From Pseudarthrobacter sulfonivorans (GTDB taxonomy: Bacteria > Actinomycetota > Actinomycetes > Actinomycetales > Micrococcaceae): a DNA stretch of 64,000 bases. The position numbers were made by a program, and so were the translations under genes. The stretch lies in contig NZ_JACXBW010000010.1 of the NCBI RefSeq assembly GCF_014712225.1, positions 1-64,000 on the forward strand, read 5' to 3'. Under the pieces are notes generated by a model. That model worked only from the letters and a program-made list of their open reading frames with translations. It was not told where the DNA came from and ran no database searches. The first letter of the stretch is position 1. Each line of letters begins with the position of its first letter. Below, in pieces: positions 26,969 to 36,924 of this stretch.

Positions 26969-28135
26969 GTGGCCCCTGAAGCTGAAAACGTATCGAGCGA
27001 TATGGCGGCAGAGGCCGCGCCCGCCCTGGCTGACCCCGGCACTGTCCGCATGACACCGGAAGAGCGCATCGCCGCACTGACGGATGGTCTCCATACGGTC
27101 TTGGAGCAGGCCATTGAATCGCCATCGCACTGGCAGGTGCTCCTGGACGCTTCGGCAACGCTTTGGCGCTACTCAGGTGGCAACGTGGCTCTGCTCATGA
27201 TGCAGATGGCCCAGCGCGGCACAGAGGAGCCCACCCTGGTCGCCGGGTACAAGGAGTGGGAACGCCACGGCCGCACCGTTCTCCGGGGCGAGCACGCACT
27301 GTGGGTGATCGCCCCGCGCACTTCACGGGTCCAACAGGTGACTCTTCCTGACGGTACGCGGCAGCAGGTTCCTCTCGGCGAGAAGCAGCCGCGCGGTGCT
27401 GTCGACGATGGAGAGAAGACGATCATCGTAGGTTGGCGTGGTCAGGCAGTCTTTGACGTCTCACAAACACAAGGGACCCCGCTATTGGTACCCCGCACCA
27501 CCGCCGGACCGGAAGCGGACGCCGCTGAGCTTTGGCGGTCCCTCTCAGAAGTGGCGAGCCGGCACGGCTTCAGGGTCGACGTCACAGATGCCCAGTACGG
27601 GCTGACGAGTGGCTTCACGGATTTCACGCAGCGCCGAATCCAGGTTGGTGCCTGGCTGGACTCTGGGGAGCGTTCGGCCGTACTTGCCCACGAGCTTGGG
27701 CATGCGCTCCTTCACGGGCCAAACGACGAAGTCGGGCGGTTGTATGGCAGCAGTGCGGACCATCGCGGGCTTGCCGAAATCGAGGCCGAATCCGTCGCCT
27801 ATACAGTGCTGAAGGCCCATGGGATCGACCGCGGAAAGCAATCAGCGTTGTACTTGCTGGGATGGGCAGACTCTGTAATCCGAACTCAGCGTTCCGCGTT
27901 CGAACAGGACATGTACAGCCCGCAGCCAACGTCCCGGGTGGACGTGGCCAAGTCGGTCCTCGGCCGCGTCACCGCAGCCACCAAGGGCATCCTCGAAATC
28001 ACCAATCCGCCAGGATTCGGCGGCAAGATTTCCGCCATTGACGCGGACCCACGGTTGAACCCGTCGGCGGCAGCATATGCGGACTTCGGACAGCCCAGGC
28101 CGTCCACGGGCGGGCCGATCATGGCCGGTCCGTGA
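26969..28135 (+). CDS. ArdC-like antirestriction protein with zincin peptidase domain
   Basis: 388 residues from GTG 26969, preceded by GGAGGG. Residues 30-130 match the ArdC N-terminal ssDNA-binding domain (SPSHWQVLLDASATLWRYSGGNVALLMMQ...YKEWERHGRTVLRGEHALWVI). A zincin-like domain follows with the HExxH-type motif VLAHELGHALLHG (about residue 240) and a downstream Glu helix (LAEIEAESVAYTVLKAHG). ArdC proteins on plasmids and ICEs protect incoming single-stranded DNA from host restriction. Neighbouring SSB supports a role in early establishment after transfer. Confidence 0.85.
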   Translation: MAPEAENVSSDMAAEAAPALADPGTVRMTPEERIAALTDGLHTVLEQAIESPSHWQVLLDASATLWRYSGGNVALLMMQMAQRGTEEPTLVAGYKEWERHGRTVLRGEHALWVIAPRTSRVQQVTLPDGTRQQVPLGEKQPRGAVDDGEKTIIVGWRGQAVFDVSQTQGTPLLVPRTTAGPEADAAELWRSLSEVASRHGFRVDVTDAQYGLTSGFTDFTQRRIQVGAWLDSGERSAVLAHELGHALLHGPNDEVGRLYGSSADHRGLAEIEAESVAYTVLKAHGIDRGKQSALYLLGWADSVIRTQRSAFEQDMYSPQPTSRVDVAKSVLGRVTAATKGILEITNPPGFGGKISAIDADPRLNPSAAAYADFGQPRPSTGGPIMAGP

Positions 28136-28195
28136 CGACGACGCAACTATCGGTTCGGTGGGACAGTCCCGCCTGCTATGGAAAGGACAAGAACA

Positions 28196-28708
28196 ATGAG
28201 CACCAAGATCCCGGTCAGCATCGCCGGCAACCTCGTGGCCGATCCAGAACTGAGTTTTGGTGAAAGCGGAGTGGCCCACGCCAAGCTGCGCGTCGCCGTC
28301 AACCAGCGAATCCAGGGAGCCGACGGCGCCTGGCACGACGGGGAAACTGTCTTCCACAATGTCTCGGCATTTCGTGCGTTGGCGGAGAACTCCGCGAACT
28401 CACTAAAGAAGGGTGACCCGGTCACTGTCGCGGGGGAGTTGGAGTTCCGTGCGTATGAGAAGGACGGCGAACGCCGTGAAGCCCGCCGCATCGTCGCCGA
28501 CACAATCGGCCCGGACCTTCGCTTCGGCACAGCGCTCTATCAGCGCTCGTCCCACACCGCGGTAGCGGGGCCCGACGCTGACGTTCATGCTGGCCTCGAG
28601 GCGCCAATAGCGGCAGAAATTGGTTCGCCGGCCTACAACATCACCTCCAAGAGCCCGGTGGTGATGCCCCCTTTCGGGGTGGTAGCCGGGAATGAGATGA
28701 GCTACTGA
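28196..28708 (+). CDS. ssb: Single-stranded DNA-binding protein of the ICE
   Basis: 170 residues from ATG 28196, with GGAAAGGA 8 bases upstream. The OB-fold domain is clear (KIPVSIAGNLVADPELSFGESGVAHAKLRVAVN...FHNVSAFRALAENSANSLKKGDPVTVAGELEFRAYEKDGERREAR). The acidic DDDLPF-like tip that chromosomal SSBs use to recruit partners is absent; the protein ends in GNEMSY. It probably coats the transferred strand and works with the ArdC-like protein. It closes the transfer operon. Confidence 0.88.
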   Translation: MSTKIPVSIAGNLVADPELSFGESGVAHAKLRVAVNQRIQGADGAWHDGETVFHNVSAFRALAENSANSLKKGDPVTVAGELEFRAYEKDGERREARRIVADTIGPDLRFGTALYQRSSHTAVAGPDADVHAGLEAPIAAEIGSPAYNITSKSPVVMPPFGVVAGNEMSY

Positions 28709-29693
28709 ACCCGCGAGGCGAGACTGAAAGTTCATGCGCCGCGCCAGACCTCCTTTGCACTCCGGCCGGTAAGGCTATCTTCGCAAAGTGGTCCGACTGC
28801 GGAACCTGCGACGTCACAAGAGTGCTATCAAGCCCAACGCGGCAAATAACCCGGGAAATCTGGGGCGGACGCGTGACAGTTACCCCATGACCGTATGGTG
28901 GAGGCGCGCCCAGTGGGCCCTGAATGCCAGTGCCTCGACCCACGACACGATGTACTCCTAGGGCATCGGGATCCTTAGGGTTCTGGCCAAGAGTGATCTG
29001 GCCGCTCTGAGGAAGCGTCACTGTTCGATGCTGTCTGGGAAGAGTCCTGCACGAAAGTGCGGGATAAAGAGGTCCGGCAACTCCTGGAGCAACTCCGGGA
29101 CGCCGCCCGGCAGGATAAGGGCGGACCGTTGAGTGGGCACTCTTCCAAACCAGAATTAGGCCGCCCAGGCAATGTCAACGATCGCCGGTATCCGGAGAGA
29201 ATGGAACCACCGAGGACGAATCTCATGGGTATCCCCAGGACACGACCCGACGCGCAAGGAGCAGGTATTCGCTGCATTGTGCCGCGAAATCCTCGCTGCG
29301 CGCCTGAAGGTCACCCCCCGACGAGCAGTTGAACAGTGAGACTTCCCCGACCGTGAAGGCTCTAGCCGAGATGAAGATGCCGCCGATCGTGAGGCCCTAC
29401 TATCGCGGCGGTGATATCTAGGCTGTTCCAGCCTGGCCCCTGCCCCTTCGGAGTAGACCGGTCGTTTGAAGACGGTGTCCTGAAGATCAGCGCAGATAGG
29501 TCAGCTGCAAGAGATGTTAGGCCAAAGCCAGGTCAGCCGAAGCCTATATGATGCCTGAATACACGGCCCGATAAAGGGTCTCGTAGCAGCCTACGAGCGC
29601 GCCTGTTGGGCCGACTCCGTGTGCACCGCACATACAATCAGAGGAAGTCCCTGGGGGCTTCCTTATTCATATCCGCACCATTTTTGGGGAACC
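28709..29693. other. Intergenic stretch with decayed coding fragments
   Basis: 985 bases before the type ISP gene. A rightward segment around 29018-29110 reads SLFDAVWEESCTKVRDKEV then RQLLEQLRDAARQDKGG, which looks coding but has an in-frame stop upstream and no start. A 55-codon frame at 29172-29339 (MSTIAGIRREWNHRGRI..., ending TPRRAVEQ) is in another frame. Together they may be pieces of one broken gene I cannot identify. A 7-bp-arm hairpin (CTCGTAG-CAGC-CTACGAG) lies at 29580-29597. Confidence 0.4.
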
Positions 29694-32600
29694 GTGACCA
29701 CTACGTTTGACGAGCTGCTTGGCACCTACCGAGATCTTTCGGATTCCGAACGGATGAAGGGCAGCTACCTCGAACAGCTCGTCGAGCAGTATCTGGAGAA
29801 CGACGGTGTTCACGCACCTCAGTACACAGACGTGTGGCTATGGCGGGACTGGCCGAACCGTCCCGAGAGCTTCACCAATAAGGACAACGGCATCGACCTG
29901 GTCGCGGCCCGTACCGACGGCGGACTGACCGCTATACAGGTGAAGTTCTACGCGCCTGGCTATAGGATCCAGAAGCACGACATCGACTCATTCCTTTCAG
30001 CGTCCTCGAAGAAGCCCTTCACAAACGCCGTCGTCGTGGACACCACTGAGGGCGACTGGTCGACAAACGCGCTAGAGATGCTCGACGAACGTCACGTGCC
30101 CGTGCAGCGCATCGGTTTGAGCGACTTTAGGCACTCAAACATCGACTGGTCGACCTACGATCTGACGGCACCCACCACGCCCAAGTTGTTCGACAAGCAG
30201 GTACTGCGCCCGCACCAGCACAAGGCTGTCCAGGCCGCGTTGAAAGGCTTCGAGGACAGCGATCGCGGCAAGCTGATCATGGCCTGCGGCACTGGTAAGA
30301 CTTTCACGTCCCTGAAGCTGGCCGAGCGGTTCGCTGAAGACTTGGGCCACGCCCGGATCCTGTTCATGGTCCCGTCCCTGGCACTGATGTCGCAGTCTTT
30401 AAAGGAATGGTCGGACGAAACCGAGCAGCCCATGCACGCTTACGCGGTGTGTTCAGACAACAAGGTCGGCCGCGTCAAAGACACAGATCTAACCGACGTG
30501 GCGCTTCACGACCTGCAGATCCCCGCCACGACAGACGGCGCTCGGCTCATTGAAGCGATGAACACCCGAACGCTGGACGAGGGCATGACTGTGGTGTTCT
30601 CCACGTACCAGTCGATCGACGCTGTGCGGGCGGCGCAGCAAGCCGGCCTGCCTGACTTCGATCTGATCATCTGCGATGAAGCGCACCGAACCACGGGCGC
30701 CACTCTGGCCGGCGACGGCGAATCACATTTTGTGAAGATCCATGACAACCACTGGATCTCCGGCAACAAGCGTGTCTACATGACAGCGACGCCGCGGATC
30801 TTCAACGACAACACTAAGGACGCAGCCCGGGAGAAGGACGCCGTCCTATGCTCCATGGACGACCAGTCGATCTACGGACCCGTGTTCTATCGGATTGGAT
30901 TCGGCGAGGCAGTCGAGCAGAAACTCCTGACCGATTACAAGGTGTTGGTCCTTGGAGTTGATGAGACGCAAGTGCGGACCACTTTTCAGGATCAGTTGGC
31001 CGACAGCAACAGCGAACTGAACATCGACGACATTGCCAAGCTGGTGGGTGTCTGGAACGGCTTGGCCAAACGGCGGGCGGGCGAGTTCCAGGACGGCTTC
31101 GGCCTTGACTGGCAGCCCATGCGCCGGGCAGTGGCGTTCAACCGTTCCATCAAGGCTTCCCAGGTCATCGAGTCTGAGTTCCAAGACCTAACGCGCCTGC
31201 ACCTCACCGACCTGACCAACGACGATCCTACAGATGACTTGCGGGTCGAGGTGAAGCACGTTGACGGCGGTTTTAACGCTGTTCGCCGCGGGGAACGACT
31301 TGACTGGCTGAAAGCCGATGCAGACGTCATCCTGGTTGATGACCGGACGGCGCCGCGGAACGCCGACGGTTCCTGGCCGAAGAAGGAACAGCCGACCTGC
31401 CGTATCCTCACTAACGCGCGCTGCCTTACTGAAGGCGTGGATGTCCCGTCCCTGGATGCTGTGTTGTTCATGAACCCGCGCAACTCCATGGTCGATGTCA
31501 TCCAAGCCGTCGGCCGCGTCATGCGCAACCACGTGAACGCCGAGACCGGCGAGGTCAAGAAGTTCGGTTACATCATCCTGCCGATCGCCATCCCGGAAGG
31601 TATGTCGACCTCGGAGGCACTGAAGGACAACCAACGCTACAAAGTTGTCTGGCAGGTCCTTCAGGCGCTGCGCGCGCACGACGAGCGCATGGATTCTTCG
31701 ATCAATCAGATCGAGTTGAACAACAAGGCTCCGGAATCCATCATCGTCGACAAGATCGACTTGGCACCGAAGAAGAAGGGGCCCCTTATTGACCCGACTC
31801 CGACGCCGGATATCGAACGAGGTCCCGGGCCTCTGGATCCTGGAACGCAAACGACCCTGACGTTCCCCGTGGAGGAGTGGAAGGACTCCGTCTATGCGAA
31901 GATCGTGGACAAGTGTGGGAACCGCATGTACTGGGAGGACTGGTCCAAAGACATTGCCTCCATCGCCAAGAAGCACATCGACCTGATAAACGATTTGCTC
32001 GAAGATGCCGATTCCACCCACCGCGACGCTTTTGACGGATTTGTTGCGGGGCTCCGGGAGAATCTGAACCCTGAGATCGACGACGCACAGGCCGTGGAAA
32101 TGCTGGCCCAACACCTGGTGACGAAGCCGGTGTTTGACGCCATGTTCGCCGACTCCAACTTCACAGAGCACAATCCGGTCTCCCGCGCTATGCAGAGCAT
32201 TCTCAACAAGCTCGGTTCCAATGCCGTGTTTGAAAAGGAGAGCAAAGGCTTGGAGAAGTTCTACGAGTCGGTCCGGGCTCGCGTCGTTGAGATCGACAAT
32301 GCAGCTGCCAAGCAGGCCATCATCGTGGAACTTTACGACAACTTCTTCCGTAACGCCTTCCCCCGCGTCGCCGACAGGCTCGGTATCGTCTTCACCCCAG
32401 TTCCCGTGGTTGACTACATCCTGCGTTCGGCCGATGCGGCCTTGCGCCTGGAGTTCGGCAAGTCCCTCTCCGACGAGGGGGTCTCCATTCTGGAGCCTTT
32501 CGTCGGAACGGGCACGTTCCTGACCCGACTGCTGCAGAGCGGGCTGATCAAGCCGGAGGACCTGCACCGCAAATACACGCAGGAGATGTTCGCCAACGAG

Positions 32601-34676
32601 ATCGTCCTGCTCAGCTACTACATCGCAGCTATCAACGTCGAGACGGTGTACTCCGAGGTTGCGGCAAAGGCAGGTGCCGAAACTGCCTATGTGCCATTCG
32701 ACGGCATCGCATTGACGGACACTTTCCAGCTCAATGAGAGCGACGGCCGGCTGGAGACCACAGGCATTTTCCCGGAGAACAACGAGCGTGTGAAACGCCA
32801 GAAAAACGCGCCGATCCAGGTCATCGTGATGAACCCGCCATACTCTGCCGGTCAGACGAGTGCGAACGACAACAACCAAAACCAGAAGTACCCCGTGCTG
32901 GACGTAACCATCGCGGACACCTACGCGAAGCAGTCAACTGGGACGCTCAAGAACAAGCTCTATGATTCCTACATCCGCGGCATCCGCTGGGCCTCAAACC
33001 GCATCACGAACGACGGAGTCATCGCCTTTGTCTCTAACGGAGGCTTCATCGACAGCAATAACGCCGACGGCATCCGCAAGACCTTCGCGAATGAGTTCAG
33101 CCGCATTTTCGTCTACAACCTCCGAGGAAACCAGCGCACCTCGGGCGAACAGTCCCGCAAGGAGGGCGGCAAGATCTTCGGCAGCGGATCCCGCACCCAG
33201 GTGGCTATTTGTGTGTTGATCAAGAACTCAGCCCAGAGTGGTCCGGCGGACGTCCTGTACCGGGACATCGGTGACTACCTCACCCGCGAACAAAAGCTCG
33301 ACATCCTAAATGTCGAGCAGTCCCTCGAAGGCACCGATTGGGAACCCATCACCCCTAACGAACACGGCGATTGGGTCAACCATCGCGATGAAAACTACGA
33401 CACGTTCCAGCCACTGGGTGACAAGGCTTCAAAAGGCAAGGCCCACACAACTGCGCTCTTCGAGACCTTTTCGAGCGGACTCGTCACGAGCCGCGATTCA
33501 TGGGTGATTAACTATTCGTCAATTCGGCTCTGGAACAGCGTCTCTGCCATGACAGAGACATACAACCAGTCCTTGACACACTTCAATTCGGCAGTGGCCT
33601 CAGGGATGGAACCGCGCATCGCTGCAGAAGCAGCCGTGACGTCCGACCCTGCACGAATTAGCTGGTCACGGGGACTCAGAGACCGGCTCAGGCGCAACAA
33701 CATCCTTGAAGTCGACCGGTCAAACGAGGTTTTGGTCGCATACAGGCCCTTCAACGCTCAGCGTGGCTATTTCGGTTCAGGCGTCGTGGAGAATCTCAGC
33801 CAGCTCCCTCGGATTTTCCCAACGCCAATTCACAAGAATCTTGCCATCATGATTCCGCAGGGCGCCTCCGCTGCGGCGTTTTCCGCTCTTGCTGTCCGGC
33901 ATATACCTGCGTTGACTCCCAACGGCGGTAACCAGTCATTCCCGCTATACACCTTCGAACCCGTTTCAACTGAAGCCCAAGATGACCTTTTTGCTGAGGC
34001 CGGTTCCGACGTTGTGGATGGCTACCGGCGCAAAGACAACATCACCGACACCACGCTGAACACCTACCGTGCATTCTACGAAGACACTGCCATCAGCAAG
34101 GAAGACATCTTCTATTACGTCTACGGGCTACTGCACAGCCCGTCGTACAAGGAGACGTACAAGGCTGACTTGACGAAGATGCTGCCGCGGATCCCAAAGG
34201 TCAAGGACTTCTGGGGCTTCAGTTCGGCTGGACGAGATTTGGCGGATCTGCATCTGAACTACGAGAGTCAGCCGCCCGCAGTGCTGGCTGAAGCGCGCCG
34301 GACGGAGCCGCCGGCGGACGTTGAAGCGCAGTACGACTATTACCGCGTCCAGAAGCTTTCCTGGGGTGCCCGGAAGGACCGATCGCGGATCGTCTACAAC
34401 GCGAACGTCACACTGGAAGGCATTCCGGCCGAAGTGTCCGACTACCAAGTCAACGGCAAGTCAGCTATCGAGTGGATCATTGACCGCTACCAAGTCACGA
34501 CGCACAAGGACTCGCAGATCACCAACGACCCGAACGACTACTGCCTCGAAGTCGCCGATCCGCGCTACATCATCGACCTGATCAAGCGGATCGTCACGGT
34601 GTCACTGGAGACCAACAAAATTGTGGCCGGACTGCCCGCGCTGGAGATACTGCCGGCCCTGGAGACGGCGGAATAG
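29694..34676 (+). CDS. Single-chain type ISP restriction-modification enzyme
   Basis: 1660 residues from GTG 29694, preceded by TTGGGGAACC. The order matches LlaGI/LlaBIII-type enzymes. First is an Mrr-like nuclease with NGIDLVAARTDGGLTAIQVKFY (Asp, then Q-x-K). An SF2 translocase follows with Walker A MACGTGKTFTSL (about residue 197), ICDEAHR (about 325) and AVGRVMRN. The gamma-class N6-adenine methylase has EPFVGTGTFLTRLL (about 935) and the catalytic VIVMNPPYSAG (about 1045). A C-terminal target-recognition domain completes it. One protein methylates one strand of its site and cuts after translocation between head-to-head sites. All motifs are intact. Confidence 0.93.
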   Translation: MTTTFDELLGTYRDLSDSERMKGSYLEQLVEQYLENDGVHAPQYTDVWLWRDWPNRPESFTNKDNGIDLVAARTDGGLTAIQVKFYAPGYRIQKHDIDSFLSASSKKPFTNAVVVDTTEGDWSTNALEMLDERHVPVQRIGLSDFRHSNIDWSTYDLTAPTTPKLFDKQVLRPHQHKAVQAALKGFEDSDRGKLIMACGTGKTFTSLKLAERFAEDLGHARILFMVPSLALMSQSLKEWSDETEQPMHAYAVCSDNKVGRVKDTDLTDVALHDLQIPATTDGARLIEAMNTRTLDEGMTVVFSTYQSIDAVRAAQQAGLPDFDLIICDEAHRTTGATLAGDGESHFVKIHDNHWISGNKRVYMTATPRIFNDNTKDAAREKDAVLCSMDDQSIYGPVFYRIGFGEAVEQKLLTDYKVLVLGVDETQVRTTFQDQLADSNSELNIDDIAKLVGVWNGLAKRRAGEFQDGFGLDWQPMRRAVAFNRSIKASQVIESEFQDLTRLHLTDLTNDDPTDDLRVEVKHVDGGFNAVRRGERLDWLKADADVILVDDRTAPRNADGSWPKKEQPTCRILTNARCLTEGVDVPSLDAVLFMNPRNSMVDVIQAVGRVMRNHVNAETGEVKKFGYIILPIAIPEGMSTSEALKDNQRYKVVWQVLQALRAHDERMDSSINQIELNNKAPESIIVDKIDLAPKKKGPLIDPTPTPDIERGPGPLDPGTQTTLTFPVEEWKDSVYAKIVDKCGNRMYWEDWSKDIASIAKKHIDLINDLLEDADSTHRDAFDGFVAGLRENLNPEIDDAQAVEMLAQHLVTKPVFDAMFADSNFTEHNPVSRAMQSILNKLGSNAVFEKESKGLEKFYESVRARVVEIDNAAAKQAIIVELYDNFFRNAFPRVADRLGIVFTPVPVVDYILRSADAALRLEFGKSLSDEGVSILEPFVGTGTFLTRLLQSGLIKPEDLHRKYTQEMFANEIVLLSYYIAAINVETVYSEVAAKAGAETAYVPFDGIALTDTFQLNESDGRLETTGIFPENNERVKRQKNAPIQVIVMNPPYSAGQTSANDNNQNQKYPVLDVTIADTYAKQSTGTLKNKLYDSYIRGIRWASNRITNDGVIAFVSNGGFIDSNNADGIRKTFANEFSRIFVYNLRGNQRTSGEQSRKEGGKIFGSGSRTQVAICVLIKNSAQSGPADVLYRDIGDYLTREQKLDILNVEQSLEGTDWEPITPNEHGDWVNHRDENYDTFQPLGDKASKGKAHTTALFETFSSGLVTSRDSWVINYSSIRLWNSVSAMTETYNQSLTHFNSAVASGMEPRIAAEAAVTSDPARISWSRGLRDRLRRNNILEVDRSNEVLVAYRPFNAQRGYFGSGVVENLSQLPRIFPTPIHKNLAIMIPQGASAAAFSALAVRHIPALTPNGGNQSFPLYTFEPVSTEAQDDLFAEAGSDVVDGYRRKDNITDTTLNTYRAFYEDTAISKEDIFYYVYGLLHSPSYKETYKADLTKMLPRIPKVKDFWGFSSAGRDLADLHLNYESQPPAVLAEARRTEPPADVEAQYDYYRVQKLSWGARKDRSRIVYNANVTLEGIPAEVSDYQVNGKSAIEWIIDRYQVTTHKDSQITNDPNDYCLEVADPRYIIDLIKRIVTVSLETNKIVAGLPALEILPALETAE

Positions 34677-34844
34677 GCGGTGGTTGACGCCGGATGACCA
34701 AATGGGAAGCAGCGGAAGCCCCCAGGAAGCGACGTCGCATTTTTCCAGGGGCGCTCATACGTGCAACAACTCGGCGTTGAGCTCCAACAGCCTGTGCAAT
34801 AGGTAGATTTGCTGAATCACTAGTGGTGCTATCGAGGGGGACAC

Positions 34845-35846
34845 ATGGAAGAGCTTGTGGAATTACCGAAGTTGGCGGACAGCGGCGGTTTCGTCGTAAA
34901 TAACGCCAGCTATGTCATAGATCCGGAAGGTGACGACGGCTTGGTCCGAGTGGGTTCAGTCGCGCAGCTTATCAGCGTTCTGACGTGCGTGATGGGGCGC
35001 TCTGAGCGGGAGATCTGGTTCCGAGGCCAACGACTCCGGTCGCGACGTCTGGAGCCAACTTATTTCCGAAACACTAAACGGCGAGATGCGGGAAATTTGA
35101 CAGCCGCGTATGACGCTGACGCAATAAGTCAGCCTCAGCACGATCTGGGGGATCTGCACGCCTTGCTCGCTGTTGTCAGAACCGTTTTTTTGAGGCATGG
35201 ATTCCAGGACCTCACTGACATGAAAGTCCTGCTGCTCGCGCAGCACTACGGCGTGACGACACCGCTGGTGGATTGGTCTACGAGCCCGCTCGTCGCGGCG
35301 TGGTTCGCGCTCGAGAAGTTTCCGAAGCTCGACTCTGAAGATCCACCGACCCTCTGGCTTCTCGACCCGCAGTTCGTGAATACCGGAGTCCCGTACGCGA
35401 TACCGGCCCGCCTCTCCAATAGTCCAGGTCTCGACATTGTGGATGTCGCCGAGGTGCTCTTGAGGTCTGCGGACACGCTGCGGAACAATGAAACTTCTCA
35501 GGACTTCCCACTCGCCCTGTACTCGGGCAGCGACTTCTCCGCTCGGATTGGGCGTCAATCCGGCAAATTCACTTTTTCCGGCCCGAACCTGCTCTTCCGA
35601 AATGTTGTCACAGGAAGCGCGACGCTCGGCGAGAACGGCGAGCGACCTTTTGCGCCAATCCTGCTGGATCCTGGACGCGCCGAGGATATGCTTCGAGAGT
35701 TGCGCTTGCTGGGGATCAACGAGCTGACAGTCTACGGGCCGCGTGACCTGGATAAGGCAATAGCGGACGAGTTGGCGCGCGAAGGACTTAGTACTGACGG
35801 CAGACGCAGCAGTTGGCTACGAGTTCCATCTGCGGACTTGGCTTGA
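34845..35846 (+). CDS. FRG-domain protein
   Basis: 333 residues from ATG 34845, with GAGGGGG just upstream. The FRG domain is clear: REIWFRGQRLRSRRLEPTYFRN, then LLAQHYGVTTPLVDWSTSPLVAAWFALE. The domain is named for the Phe-Arg-Gly triplet seen here as WFRGQ. FRG proteins are frequent in phage-defence islands, but their biochemical role is not established. The C-terminal 100 residues (LRELRLLGINELTVYGPRDLDKAIADEL) are also typical of the family. It follows the type ISP gene by 168 bp. Confidence 0.85.
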   Translation: MEELVELPKLADSGGFVVNNASYVIDPEGDDGLVRVGSVAQLISVLTCVMGRSEREIWFRGQRLRSRRLEPTYFRNTKRRDAGNLTAAYDADAISQPQHDLGDLHALLAVVRTVFLRHGFQDLTDMKVLLLAQHYGVTTPLVDWSTSPLVAAWFALEKFPKLDSEDPPTLWLLDPQFVNTGVPYAIPARLSNSPGLDIVDVAEVLLRSADTLRNNETSQDFPLALYSGSDFSARIGRQSGKFTFSGPNLLFRNVVTGSATLGENGERPFAPILLDPGRAEDMLRELRLLGINELTVYGPRDLDKAIADELAREGLSTDGRRSSWLRVPSADLA

Positions 35847-36097
35847 CTGACATCGATCGACGCATGGCGGGATAAACCTTAGAACTACCGTCTTCACGCC
35901 ACTTGGTGTCTAAGGGGTCTACCAGCAGGAGCGGTCTGGAAACCCTCCGTAACTCTGCCAAAGGTGGTGGCTCACGATAACCCGCTGCGAGACTCTCCGG
36001 ATTGCGGCGTGAAGGGATTGAGTTGAACACATCCACACTTCTCGGCGGCTGTGAAGTCACGGGTCGATTCAATCACCCACTGGGGGAATGTAACCGG

Positions 36098-36886
36098 ATG
36101 AGCGACAAATCTGCAGCGTATTACAATCACTTAAAGTCCCGTGAACCCGACCTTGAGGGGTGGAGGATCCGTGCAGGGAGGCACGAGAATCCACAGGAGG
36201 GTAGCGAGCTTCATAAGGACGATGCTGTCTTCGAGTCCCATCCCATCAGCGAGGCCGCACGCATCTGCCTCATCTCGGCCGGTGAGCATCTTCGCCTCGC
36301 CTGGACAGCCATCAAAGCAAGAGAGGTTTACCCAATAGCGCATTACACCACTCTGCGTGGCGCTTTACTGGCAGGGTCCCAGGCCGTCTACATTTTGGGA
36401 CCGGACGATGCTGAGATCCGCAGGGGTCGCGGACTGGCTGCGATCGCTGAATCGTATAAGCGTTCAAGGCAGTTCCACGAAGAGACTCTGAAATCTCCAG
36501 GCCTCACAGGTGATGAGCAGCGGCGGGTCCGGGCGCAGGTGGAATGGCTGACAGGTCGGATGGAAGAAGCTCGACGGGCTGGTGGGGACAAATCTCTGAA
36601 TGTTTCAGATGCGGTAATCCCATATGCCGCCGGGGTGACCTACAGGACGAACGCTGACTTGCAGAACGAGGTGAATCTCCTGTGGCGCCAAATGAGTGGA
36701 GACGCGCACGCCTTGACTTGGGCTTTGGCTCAGCGAGCTGTATTTCAGTCCCCTGTAAAGGGGCAGCCGCTCAGCACGGGCGTCGCAGGAGGATCCTTGA
36801 AAGAAATCGCTCAGCCTTTCGAGGCGTCATTCCAAATCTTGAAGCGAGGATGGGCACTCTACGATCGCCGCTGCGAAACGCCATAA
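36098..36886 (+). CDS. Unknown helical protein in the defence block, 262 aa
   Basis: ATG 36098 follows GGGGGAATG; the longer frame to 36002 has no ribosome site. The product (MSDKSAAYYNHLKSREPDLEGW...) looks fully helical, with segments such as EAARICLISAGEHLRLAWTAIKAREVYPIAHYTTLRGALL and DEQRRVRAQVEWLTGRMEEARRA. I recognise no family. It lies between the FRG gene and the ParB-like gene, which is convergent to it. A HEPN-like or abortive-infection role is possible from the helical build, but there is no clear R-x4-6-H motif. Confidence 0.6.
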   Translation: MSDKSAAYYNHLKSREPDLEGWRIRAGRHENPQEGSELHKDDAVFESHPISEAARICLISAGEHLRLAWTAIKAREVYPIAHYTTLRGALLAGSQAVYILGPDDAEIRRGRGLAAIAESYKRSRQFHEETLKSPGLTGDEQRRVRAQVEWLTGRMEEARRAGGDKSLNVSDAVIPYAAGVTYRTNADLQNEVNLLWRQMSGDAHALTWALAQRAVFQSPVKGQPLSTGVAGGSLKEIAQPFEASFQILKRGWALYDRRCETP

Positions 36887-36924
36887 CAAAGGAGTTCCGA
36901 ACGCCGAACCTAACCCGACAACAT

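Noticed and set aside
31188..32879. 563-residue leftward frame
   Set aside because: Lies within the type ISP gene; antisense shadow without motifs.
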